In this document: positions 1-6,251 of the stretch, piece after piece
Position numbering within the stretch: the first letter of the stretch is position 1
How the letters are laid out: each line of letters opens with the position of its first letter
Source of the DNA: Vulcanimicrobiota bacterium
Lineage (GTDB): Bacteria > Vulcanimicrobiota > Vulcanimicrobiia > Vulcanimicrobiales > Vulcanimicrobiaceae
DNA length: 7,028 nucleotides
Assembly: GCA_014305015.1 (NCBI GenBank)
Contig: JACRUB010000011.1
Span: 1 to 7,028, forward strand
Reading direction: 5' to 3'
Made by a program: the position numbers and the translations under genes
Notes under the pieces: model-generated
Databases searched by the model: none
Seen by the model: the letters and a program-made list of their open reading frames with translations, nothing else
Told to the model about the DNA's origin: nothing

Positions 1-1421
1 TAAACGAGGTAGATGATCACGCCAAGTGCCAGCCACGACGGGCCCGCAATCCGCCCAATATGATGCGTGTAGAGTACGAAGATGAGAATCGCGAAGATTC
101 CCGCAAATCCGATCAGACCGACCACCGGAAATTCGACACGCTCTCCGCGGAACGTCATCGGAATGTTCCACGGAATCTTGAACTTACGCGGTGTCAGCGG
201 GTCCGTAAACCGCAGCGCGATGAGCGCGACAAAAACCAGCGTGTAGCTCGCTGCCGCGCCGAATGCGTAGAGATCTCCGAGAAATTCATAACCGGCGTTG
301 CCTTGCAGGGCTGCAAAAACCAACTCGATAACGGCCAGTCCGCAGAACGTGACGATGGAAATAACCGGCGTCTTATATTTTTTGTGAACGCGCTCGAAGA
401 TGCTCGGCAGCAACTTAAACTGGCTCATGGAATAGGCGATGCGCGAGCTACCGAACACGCCCGAATTGCTGGAGATCAAGAGCAGAATAGCGCCTAAGAT
501 CGGAACGTAGAACGCGGCAATCATTCCGAAATACGGGATATTTGAAGCCATGATCGCGACCGCTTTATCTTGGTTCTCGGGGAAACCGAGATAGCGCCAG
601 AAGTCGTGCACCTGGCCGCCGCTGCCGGCCGGAATCGGATGCCACGGCTGCATGCCGAGCGCTAAATTCGAGTACGCGAGCGCAAAGATCAGAATTGTGA
701 GAATCAGTGCGATCGAGGTGCGCGGGATGATCGAGGCCGGACGATTCGTTTCTTCTGCTGCGTGCGAGATCGATTCCAGACCTACGAACGAGATAATCGC
801 AAGCGAAATGCCGTTCATCAACTGGAAGTTTGTCGGCCAGCCGGTCTGCATGCTGTGCACGAGTAAGTCCGGCCGAAACGCGAAGAGAAAGCCGAAAAAC
901 AAAATGGAGGTTTCGGAAATCACGTCGAGCGCGCTCACCGCGCCATTGAATGCGGTACTTTCGCGCACGCCGATGATATTGAGGATGGCAAGGCCGGCGA
1001 TCGCTGCAAAGACGAACGCAAAATGCAGCATCGGACTTCCGCTCGCGTCGAGCATATGAAGGGCCGGCAAGTGACTGAGGTAGCCGATGCAGCCCCACGA
1101 GAACAGCGTGATGTCGATCGTGAAATCCAGCAGCACGGCCCAGCCCGCCATAAAGCCGAGCAGATCGCCGAGCCCGCGCATAACAAAGTATTGTCCACCG
1201 CCCGCAACCGGATATGCGGCCGCGAGTTCCGTATAGGCAAGGCCGACGCAAACGTAGACGAGTCCGGCGAAAAGAAATGCGACGTTGGAAGCACCGGCGG
1301 CTGCGCCGAATACGAGCCCGAGCGCAACAAAAATGTCCGCGCCGACGTCGGCATATCCCCATGAGTATGAACCCCAAGGCGTGACGGAGCGCCTGAGGCT
1401 TTCTTCCTTACCCGCCGCCAC
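1..1421 (-). CDS. APC-superfamily amino-acid permease (3' end cut by window edge)
   Basis: A polytopic inner-membrane transporter of the amino acid-polyamine-organocation superfamily, probably a proton- or sodium-coupled amino-acid importer. 473 codons are present and the C-terminus lies beyond position 1. After a short charged tail (residues 1-20), helix 1 contains ADVGADIFVALGLVFG, followed by helix 2 and the loop YTELAAAYPVAGGGQYF (about 63-79), a typical APC helix 2-3 signature. Later hydrophobic helices are split by short loops, including FVGLESISHAAEETNRP, which matches the conserved helix 6 to cytoplasmic loop region of APC permeases. I chose the GTG at 1419-1421 because an in-frame TGA lies five codons upstream and no ATG precedes helix 1; the next ATG falls after helix 2. 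The start is 13 bases after the kinase stop, so co-transcription is likely. The spacer contains a small dyad (GTGAGTCCTCAC) overlapping the weak ribosome-binding site. The family is clear; the substrate cannot be told from sequence. Confidence 0.88.
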   Translation of the reverse strand, partial: MAAGKEESLRRSVTPWGSYSWGYADVGADIFVALGLVFGAAAGASNVAFLFAGLVYVCVGLAYTELAAAYPVAGGGQYFVMRGLGDLLGFMAGWAVLLDFTIDITLFSWGCIGYLSHLPALHMLDASGSPMLHFAFVFAAIAGLAILNIIGVRESTAFNGAVSALDVISETSILFFGFLFAFRPDLLVHSMQTGWPTNFQLMNGISLAIISFVGLESISHAAEETNRPASIIPRTSIALILTILIFALAYSNLALGMQPWHPIPAGSGGQVHDFWRYLGFPENQDKAVAIMASNIPYFGMIAAFYVPILGAILLLISSNSGVFGSSRIAYSMSQFKLLPSIFERVHKKYKTPVISIVTFCGLAVIELVFAALQGNAGYEFLGDLYAFGAAASYTLVFVALIALRFTDPLTPRKFKIPWNIPMTFRGERVEFPVVGLIGFAGIFAILIFVLYTHHIGRIAGPSWLALGVIIYLV

Positions 1422-1434
1422 GGTGAGGACTCAC

Positions 1435-2721
1435 TTAATATTCGACCGCCGTGCGCTCCAGCGAATTGATGATGTATTCCGCCTCGCCGACCTGCTCGAT
1501 CAAGCCTTCTTGACGGAAGATATCGACGGCCTGGCGCAAAAGTCTGACGCTCTCGCGCAACTCCGAGCGCTCGCGCATGCCGTCGCCCGCCTTTTGTAAG
1601 ACCATAATCCCGTACTTGAGCGCGGTCTTTGCATATTCGATGTGATTGCCAATGGCTTGCAAATCATGCAGAGCATCGTCGTAGCAGCGCTTGGCTTCAT
1701 CGTAGCGGCGGCGCCGTGTTGCGAGCATGCCGGAGAGTACGTTACTGAAGGCGTCATTGCGGTTACGTGTCGGCCCGAGAGCCCGGTCCAACGCCTCGCG
1801 CAATTCGGGATTGGGAACGGAGACGGGTTTCTCACCGATCGCGGTCGGAATAGTTGCGGCCTCTTTGCCAGTTCCCAGTGCCTGCTCGTGCTCGTTCGAG
1901 GTCGGTGTGATAAGCCGCTTGAGTTCAGCCAGGAACTCCGAAGCTGTTTGGAAGCGTTTCTGCGCATCTTTCTCGATGGACTTGATCATGACACGTTCGA
2001 GCGGGACCGGAATATTGCGATTGACTTGGCGTGGGAGCGCCGGCGTGTCGTTGACGTGCGAGAAAATCGTCGCAACTAAGTCGTCGGTGTCGTTGCGAAA
2101 CGGCACGGTACCGGTGAAAAGTTCGTACATCACGATGCCGACGGAATACAGATCGCTGCGCGGATCCGCAGGACGGCTCATAAAGCGTTCCGGCGGCAGA
2201 TAGGCGATCGTCCCGACAATCTGTCCGGTCTTTGTCGTCTGCGTCATATCGCTCGTGCGGCGCGAAAGTCCGAAGTCCATGAGCTTGACGACTTCGTCTT
2301 CCTCGGCAATGATGTTTGCAGGCTTGACGTCGCGGTGAATGATGCCGGCGTTATGGGCGTACTCCAGTGCCGTGAGCACCTGCATAAGGTATCGAATCGC
2401 GGTGTGATACGAAATGGATCCGCCTTCGAGTTCCCGCAGCGTTTTGCCCGGCACGTACTCCATGACGATGTAGCCATGGCCTTCGGACTCGCCCGCATCA
2501 TAGACGGCAACGATGTTCGGATGGTTGAGGGTCGCCATCGCTTGCGCTTCCTTTAAGAAGCGACGGCGCACATCGACGGAGCGGTCGGTGAGAATCTTTA
2601 CGGCGACGTTGCGGCGCAAGACGCTATCAAGCGCCAGATATGTGTCGGCAGTGCCGCCCTGCCCGATCATTCGTTCGAGCGTGTACCGCTCCGCTAACGT
2701 GACTCCCGCTAAGTTCTCCAT
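1435..2721 (-). CDS. Soluble Hanks-type Ser/Thr protein kinase with TPR-like C-terminal tail
   Basis: A bacterial eukaryotic-like Ser/Thr protein kinase of 428 residues. The kinase domain spans about residues 12-272: glycine loop GQGGTADTY (20-28), ATP-anchoring Lys42 (AVK), helix-C Glu58, catalytic loop HRDVKPAN (129-136; Asp131, Lys133, Asn136), DFG (149-151), an activation segment with several Thr (162-166), PPE (176-178), Asp190 and Arg256. All catalytic residues are present, so it should be active. After a polar linker (about 273-303), residues 304-428 form amphipathic helices rich in Ala, Leu, Tyr and Arg that resemble TPR repeats. No transmembrane segment or PASTA repeat is seen, so it is probably cytosolic, unlike PknB/PrkC. 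The ATG at 2719-2721 (MENLAGVTLAERY) fits the family N-terminus. The frame is open farther upstream, but that part overlaps yraN. The start lies one base after the yraN TAG, which implies translational coupling. Targets are unknown. Confidence 0.93.
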   Translation of the reverse strand: MENLAGVTLAERYTLERMIGQGGTADTYLALDSVLRRNVAVKILTDRSVDVRRRFLKEAQAMATLNHPNIVAVYDAGESEGHGYIVMEYVPGKTLRELEGGSISYHTAIRYLMQVLTALEYAHNAGIIHRDVKPANIIAEEDEVVKLMDFGLSRRTSDMTQTTKTGQIVGTIAYLPPERFMSRPADPRSDLYSVGIVMYELFTGTVPFRNDTDDLVATIFSHVNDTPALPRQVNRNIPVPLERVMIKSIEKDAQKRFQTASEFLAELKRLITPTSNEHEQALGTGKEAATIPTAIGEKPVSVPNPELREALDRALGPTRNRNDAFSNVLSGMLATRRRRYDEAKRCYDDALHDLQAIGNHIEYAKTALKYGIMVLQKAGDGMRERSELRESVRLLRQAVDIFRQEGLIEQVGEAEYIINSLERTAVEY

Positions 2722-2722
2722 G

Positions 2723-3061
2723 CTAAAAGGCGTTCTTATGTAGCACGATGCGGTCGCCATCGAGGGCGACGATGTCGAATCGAGCGCGGGCGGTGGGAGC
2801 GATGAATTGGAGATAGTCGGAGGCCAAGCGCCGCAGCGTCGCGCGTTTCTTGCGGTCGACTGCTTGCAGGGCACTTCCGAAGGTTGCCGTGTTGCGCAGC
2901 TTTACCTCGATAAACACAATCGTCTCTCCGTCCTTACAGACGAGGTCGATCTCTCCTCCGGGAAGCCTGACGTTCTTTTGCACGATGTTATAACCGTGCT
3001 CTTCTAAATACGCGGCCGCCCGGTCTTCGCCGCCGCGTCCGGCGCTGCTATTGTTGGGCAT
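2723..3061 (-). CDS. yraN: UPF0102 / YraN family protein (predicted nuclease fold)
   Basis: A small protein of 112 residues, the usual UPF0102 length. Conserved family motifs are in order: an N-terminal GRGGEDRAAAYLEEHGY helix (8-24), NVRLPGGEIDLV (30-41), IVFIEVKLR (48-56), FGSALQAVDRKK (61-72) and RFDIVAL (94-100). Glu37, Asp39, Glu52 and Lys54 correspond to the acidic/Lys pattern of a PD-(D/E)XK-type nuclease fold, related to Holliday-junction resolvases. Biochemical function in this family is not firmly established; a role in DNA processing is inferred from the fold and from its frequent position after rnhB. The ATG at 3059-3061 gives the family-typical N-terminus and overlaps the end of rnhB by 14 bases. 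No strong ribosome-binding site is seen, so translation probably depends on coupling. Its TAG stop is one base before the kinase ATG. Confidence 0.92.
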   Translation of the reverse strand: MPNNSSAGRGGEDRAAAYLEEHGYNIVQKNVRLPGGEIDLVCKDGETIVFIEVKLRNTATFGSALQAVDRKKRATLRRLASDYLQFIAPTARARFDIVALDGDRIVLHKNAF

Positions 3062-3710
3062 CGCGAACGCGCCAAAATCCGGTGCGATGGTGCACGCAGG
3101 GTCCATGCTCTTTAAGGGCCGCGATGTGAGCGGGAGTTGCATATCCTTTATGTTCGGCAAATCCGTACCGGGGCTCGATGTGGTCCAGCTCCACCAGCAA
3201 ACCGTCGCGATAGACCTTTGCGACAATGGATGCGGCAGCAACGGTGGCGCACTTTGCGTCGCCTTTAATGACCGGCTCCTGAACGCCGGTATACGACTTA
3301 ATCCGCACGGCGTCGGTGAGTAAATAATCGGGCATGCGGCCGAGTTGCTTGAGCGCACGCTCCATTGCGAGAACGCTTGCCCAGTAGATATTAATTTCGT
3401 TGATCTCTTCCACGCTTGCAATGCCGACCGCCCACGCGATGCACGTCGACTTGATGATCTCGCAAAGTTCGGCTCGCAACTCGGCCTTAACTTGCTTTGA
3501 GTCATTGAGCCCTCTGAGCATCAGCGGACCGTCGGTGATTACGCAAGCCGCGACGACCGGCCCTGCGAGTGGGCCGCGCCCGACCTCATCGATTCCGCCG
3601 ACAAAAATATGCCCGCGTTCGCGCGCGCGATTTTCGTAAAGGTGTAAACGGTGTAAGCGGCGGCGTTCGCGCTCGTACGCGTTCTTAGCTTTTCGCTGCT
3701 TTTCCGTCAT
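3048..3710 (-). CDS. rnhB: Ribonuclease HII
   Basis: Removes RNA from RNA/DNA hybrids and nicks 5' to single ribonucleotides embedded in DNA, starting ribonucleotide excision repair. The protein has 220 residues from the ATG at 3708-3710. The active-site motif GIDEVGRGPLAGP gives Asp41 and Glu42 plus the GRG loop that reads the 2'-OH. The other two metal ligands are Asp133 (LLTDAV) and Asp151 (KGDAK). SIVAKVYRD and YGFAEHKGY follow; Tyr190 of the latter matches the tyrosine that recognises the RNA-DNA junction. An in-frame TTG five codons upstream (3725) is possible but less likely. Ahead of the catalytic core is a very basic stretch of about 35 residues, longer than in E. coli RNase HII; Bacillus-type enzymes also have an N-terminal extension. 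The gene overlaps the end of rbgA by 26 bases and yraN by 14. Confidence 0.96.
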   Translation of the reverse strand: MTEKQRKAKNAYERERRRLHRLHLYENRARERGHIFVGGIDEVGRGPLAGPVVAACVITDGPLMLRGLNDSKQVKAELRAELCEIIKSTCIAWAVGIASVEEINEINIYWASVLAMERALKQLGRMPDYLLTDAVRIKSYTGVQEPVIKGDAKCATVAAASIVAKVYRDGLLVELDHIEPRYGFAEHKGYATPAHIAALKEHGPCVHHRTGFWRVRDAQQ

Positions 3711-4509
3711 CGGGTGCGGTCTCAAGCGTCATGCGTCCGAATTTTCCGTCGTTGAAGTCTTTGATGTACGATTGCGCGGCATTGTGCATATCGATGGTGT
3801 TTCCACGGCGCAAAAAACCGCGAGCATTCGCGAACGTTTGTAAGTCCGGAACGCGGGTCCGGCCTTCGGTTTTCTCCTTAAGCCACTTGTAGAAGCGGTA
3901 GACCACATCTTCCGGATCGTAGCGTTCGCGCGGAATGGCGTTTGTCATCGCGAGCATCCACTGCGCTTCCGGCGTATCGATTTTCGGAACCAGGATGCCG
4001 GGGGTGTCCATGAGTTCGAGATTCGGTTGCACGCGGAACCACTGCGTACTGCGCGTCACGCCGGCTTTATCTTCAGTTTTTGCCGCCGCGCGCCGCAGCA
4101 AACCGTTGATGATCGATGACTTGCCGGAATTCGGGAGGCCGACCACGATTGCGCGTTGATTCGCGCCTTTGCTTTGCGCCGCCAGTTGTCCGAGGTGAAA
4201 GTTTGCTTTGCCGACGCTGGTCTGCTCTTTGCCGTTGACGGCCACGGCGCGCCGGTTCGTTGTATTAAGGTGGGTCATCCACTTGATGGTCGCGGCGGGC
4301 TCGGCGAGGTCTTCGCGGCTTAAGATGATGAGACGCGGTTTCTTGCCGGCGATCGCATCCAGCATCGGATTCGCACCGCTCCGCGGAACGCGCGCGTCGA
4401 TCACTTCAATGACAACATCGATGAGCTTCATGTACTCGTCGATCTTGCGCATCGCCGAGACCATGTGCCCGGGATACCATTGAATGACTTGTTCGAAATC
4501 CGCGTTCAC
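3685..4509 (-). CDS. rbgA: Ribosome biogenesis GTPase RbgA/YlqF (circularly permuted)
   Basis: Assembly GTPase for the 50S ribosomal subunit; in Bacillus subtilis RbgA drives a late step involving L16 incorporation. The protein has 274 residues, close to the 282 of B. subtilis RbgA. The N-terminal WYPGHM (11-16) includes His15, matching the catalytic His9 of RbgA. The GTPase motifs are circularly permuted: the G4 position comes first (residues 64-67), then G1 GLPNSGKSS (124-132), G2 Thr152 in GVTRSTQW, and G3 DTPG (168-171). The C-terminal helical region (about 222-262, with ARGFLRRGNTIDMHNAA and GKFGRMTLE) matches the ANTAR-like RNA-binding domain of RbgA. G4 reads SRED in place of the usual NKxD, which is unusual. 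I chose the GTG at 4507-4509, which overlaps the upstream lepB stop as GTGA, because it puts WYPGHM near the N-terminus as in the family; no upstream ATG is in this frame within the gene boundary. Confidence 0.95.
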   Translation of the reverse strand: MNADFEQVIQWYPGHMVSAMRKIDEYMKLIDVVIEVIDARVPRSGANPMLDAIAGKKPRLIILSREDLAEPAATIKWMTHLNTTNRRAVAVNGKEQTSVGKANFHLGQLAAQSKGANQRAIVVGLPNSGKSSIINGLLRRAAAKTEDKAGVTRSTQWFRVQPNLELMDTPGILVPKIDTPEAQWMLAMTNAIPRERYDPEDVVYRFYKWLKEKTEGRTRVPDLQTFANARGFLRRGNTIDMHNAAQSYIKDFNDGKFGRMTLETAPDDGKAAKS

Positions 4510-5015
4510 AATGTGCCCATTCGCCCTAGCGGCCAGATGCCGGCAATGGCCTTGCCAATAACCTGCGGGTCGTCGACAAAGCCCCAAAACCGGGAGTCGT
4601 CGCTGTTCGCGCGATTGTCACCCAATACATACAAGGCGCCTGCAGGCACCGTTACTTCCTTGAAGCTCCGCCTATCAGGGTACCGCACATAGGGCTCCTC
4701 GAGCTTGGTTCCATTCACGAAAACCGCCCCGCGAACAATAATTACCCGGTCACCCGGCAGGCCGATGATGCGCTTGAGATACACCGAGGGTGCCGAGCGT
4801 TCATGCCGGAAGGCCACGATGTCTCCCCGCTCGGGGTGCCCGAGCCGGTACGAGACGGTATTAATGAGGACGTATTCGCCCGAGTCGATGTGGGGCGCCA
4901 TGGATTGGCCCGAGACTTGCGGCGTCCGCATGAAGAAGGCAATTGCAAGAATTCCAAGGGCTGCGATTTGAAGCGTGAAGCTTGCAAGCGAGCGCCATTG
5001 CAGTTGCCGGGGCAC
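4506..5015 (-). CDS. lepB: Type I signal peptidase (second, compact copy)
   Basis: Membrane-bound signal peptidase I, which cleaves signal peptides from exported preproteins on the outer face of the cytoplasmic membrane. The protein has 169 residues. One N-terminal transmembrane helix (about 11-28) is followed by SGQSMAP with the nucleophile Ser38, then YLKRIIGLPGD with the general base Lys81, the short strand AVFVNG (97-102), and box E LGDNRANSDDSRFWG (131-145). All boxes of the S26 Ser/Lys-dyad family are present, so it should be active. It is compact, like Gram-positive SipS-type enzymes, with no large insertion between the Lys box and box E. The start is a GTG at 5013-5015, immediately after the TAA of the preceding signal peptidase gene, so the two are translationally coupled. 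Its TGA overlaps the rbgA GTG by four bases. Confidence 0.95.
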   Translation of the reverse strand: MPRQLQWRSLASFTLQIAALGILAIAFFMRTPQVSGQSMAPHIDSGEYVLINTVSYRLGHPERGDIVAFRHERSAPSVYLKRIIGLPGDRVIIVRGAVFVNGTKLEEPYVRYPDRRSFKEVTVPAGALYVLGDNRANSDDSRFWGFVDDPQVIGKAIAGIWPLGRMGTL

Positions 5016-5747
5016 TTACTTTAGGATGCGGATGCGGTCGAGTGGCCAGAACAACAGGAACGCGTGTCCTGTAAAGCCGGCCTTATGGCCCTTGATTTGT
5101 CCAGAAGCAAACTCGCCGTGCAACTGTGCGAAACCCCAGATATGCGAATCTTCCGAATTGTTACGGTTATCGCCCATCATAAAGTAATAGCCGTTCGGAA
5201 TGCGGTCGCAGGCTTGCCACTGCGACTTCGGCGGAATGTTCGCCGAGTCGAGGAGAAGCGGCTGGCCGTCAACGATGATGCTGCAATTCTTGATCTCGAG
5301 ATCGTATGCCGGCTTCTCTTTGATGTACGGTTCTTTGACTTCTTGACCGTTGCGGAAAATGATGCCGTGCCGAATGGCGAATTGATCGCCGGGCGCACCG
5401 ATCAATCGTTTGATGAAGTCACTGGTCGTGACGACCGGCGGTGGAAACACCACGATATCGCCGTGCTGCGGTTGATGAAAGCGGTACTCAAACTCGTTAA
5501 CCAGCAAGACGTCGTGAACTTGCAGCGTATTTTCCATCGAGCCCGACGGAATGTAGAACGTGCGAACAACGAACGTGATAAGAAAGAGCGCGACGAGACC
5601 TGCGACGATAAAAGCGTCGAGATATTCGCGCGCAACAGCTGTAGCTGAAGTCTTGCCTTCAACACCGGCCGGAACGGGACGCAGACTGATTGCGATTCGC
5701 GCGACCGCGAATACGACGATGAGCCCGAGAAGTTGAAGGGGTGTCAG
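5016..5747 (-). CDS. lepB: Type I signal peptidase (first, longer copy; start codon uncertain)
   Basis: A second signal peptidase I in tandem with the compact copy. The frame encodes two hydrophobic segments (about residues 4-20 and 43-61), then FYIPSGSMENTL with nucleophile Ser70, DFIKRLIGAPGD with general base Lys113, an insertion of roughly 30-40 residues longer than in the neighbour, and box E GDNRNNSEDSHIWGF (192-206). The catalytic domain is complete. The start is odd: the only ATG (5535-5537) is the Met of the catalytic SGSM motif, and starting there would remove the nucleophile and the membrane anchor. From the in-frame TGA inside rplS down to that ATG there is no ATG, GTG or TTG. I provisionally place the start at CTG 5745-5747, seven bases after the rplS stop, giving 243 residues beginning TPLQLLGLIVVF. 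A different rare codon (for example ATC at 5751-5753) or a base error in the assembly is also possible. Identity is secure; the start is not. Confidence 0.85.
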   Translation of the reverse strand: MTPLQLLGLIVVFAVARIAISLRPVPAGVEGKTSATAVAREYLDAFIVAGLVALFLITFVVRTFYIPSGSMENTLQVHDVLLVNEFEYRFHQPQHGDIVVFPPPVVTTSDFIKRLIGAPGDQFAIRHGIIFRNGQEVKEPYIKEKPAYDLEIKNCSIIVDGQPLLLDSANIPPKSQWQACDRIPNGYYFMMGDNRNNSEDSHIWGFAQLHGEFASGQIKGHKAGFTGHAFLLFWPLDRIRILK

Positions 5748-5754
5748 GGCGATA

Positions 5755-6105
5755 CTAACGGGTGGCTTTCTTCTCTTTGATTCGGGCCGCTTTACCGATC
5801 TTGGTCGACAAGTAATAGAGGCGGCTGCGGCGGACGATACCGCGCTTGCTCACTTCAATACGTTCGACGCGCGGGCTATGCAGCAAGAACGACTTCTCAA
5901 CGCCAACGCCATGGGCGACCCGGCGCACGGTCACGGCCTCGGCAGCACCGCCGCCCTTGCGGACAGTGACGACGCCTTCAAACATCTGTATGCGCTCTTT
6001 GCCGCCTTCGACGACTTTTGAGTACACTTTGACGGTGTCGCCGGAACGGAAATCCGGGACGGACTCTTTGCGCTGCTCTTTATCGATCAGGTCAATGACG
6101 TTCAT
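5755..6105 (-). CDS. rplS: 50S ribosomal protein L19
   Basis: Ribosomal protein L19, which sits at the 30S-50S interface of the large subunit. The protein has 116 residues, the normal length. Family features run from end to end: MNVIDLIDKEQRK at the start, FRSGDTVKVYSKVVEG (about 19-34), RIQMFEGVV, GVGVEKSFLLHSPRVERIEV, RRSRLYYL and the basic tail KAARIKEKKATR. The ATG at 6103-6105 is preferred over the GTG four codons upstream (6117), because MNVID is the conserved L19 N-terminus and a GGAG lies 11 bases upstream of the ATG. The gene follows trmD, the standard partner, after a 194-base gap that holds a candidate promoter and leader hairpin. Its stop is followed almost at once by the first signal peptidase frame. 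Confidence 0.98.
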   Translation of the reverse strand: MNVIDLIDKEQRKESVPDFRSGDTVKVYSKVVEGGKERIQMFEGVVTVRKGGGAAEAVTVRRVAHGVGVEKSFLLHSPRVERIEVSKRGIVRRSRLYYLSTKIGKAARIKEKKATR

Positions 6106-6116
6106 TTGAAAAGGCA

Positions 6117-6120
6117 CTCC
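6117..6120 (-). promoter_or_regulatory. Ribosome binding site of rplS
   Basis: GGAG on the minus strand, 11 bases upstream of the rplS ATG. It is the clearest Shine-Dalgarno match in the window and supports the ATG at 6105, since it would overlap the alternative GTG start at 6117. Confidence 0.6.
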
Positions 6121-6135
6121 ATCTAATTACGTGCC

Positions 6136-6152
6136 CCCCAGCAAAGCTGGGG
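6136..6152 (-). promoter_or_regulatory. GC-rich hairpin in the rplS leader
   Basis: A perfect 7-base-pair stem with a 3-base loop; on the transcript it reads CCCCAGC, TTT, GCTGGGG. It lies about 15 bases upstream of the rplS GGAG, inside the predicted leader RNA. No run of U follows on either strand, so it does not look like an intrinsic terminator. Ribosomal protein leaders, including L19 leaders in Bacillus and Flavobacteria, often carry structured autoregulatory RNA. A similar role here is only inference. Confidence 0.45.
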
Positions 6153-6222
6153 CCCCCAGGGCCGAGGCGCGCATATCGTTCTTGCTAGGGCGCGATTCCC
6201 CGAGGGCGCGCCGAAACCACAT

Positions 6223-6251
6223 AAAATAAAATATTGACCGCTGCCGGACAA
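6223..6251 (-). promoter_or_regulatory. Candidate sigma-70-type promoter for rplS and downstream genes
   Basis: On the minus strand, TTGTCC (complement of 6246-6251) is separated by 17 bases from TATTTT (complement of 6223-6228). Each matches four of six consensus bases, and the spacing is optimal. The region is the only AT-rich block in the 194-base gap between trmD and rplS. A start here would give an rplS leader of roughly 110 bases containing the GC-rich hairpin. No terminator was found after trmD, so this would be an additional promoter and not necessarily the only one. Confidence 0.4.

Noticed and set aside
60..497. Plus-strand open frame of 145 codons
   Set aside because: It is antisense to the APC permease, has a charged low-complexity composition with no recognisable domain, and has no supporting ribosome-binding site. 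It looks like a mirror of GC-rich coding DNA.
565..1377. Minus-strand open frame of 270 codons rich in Arg and Cys
   Set aside because: It is a shifted reading of the permease gene. The composition is typical of an out-of-frame translation, while the neighbouring frame gives clean transmembrane helices with APC motifs.
5064..5648. Plus-strand open frame of 194 codons opposite the first lepB
   Set aside because: It is antisense to well-supported signal peptidase motifs, shows no family resemblance and has no plausible initiation signals.
5402..5665. A GTG-started minus-strand frame that might supply a start for lepB by frameshifting
   Set aside because: Its translation is Ser/Arg-rich out-of-frame sequence. 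The true lepB frame already encodes the membrane helix upstream, so no frameshift is needed to explain the N-terminus, and I saw no slippery motif.
6136..6160. GC-rich hairpin as an intrinsic terminator of trmD
   Set aside because: There is no U-tract after the stem in either direction, and it lies close to the rplS ribosome-binding site, not near the end of trmD.
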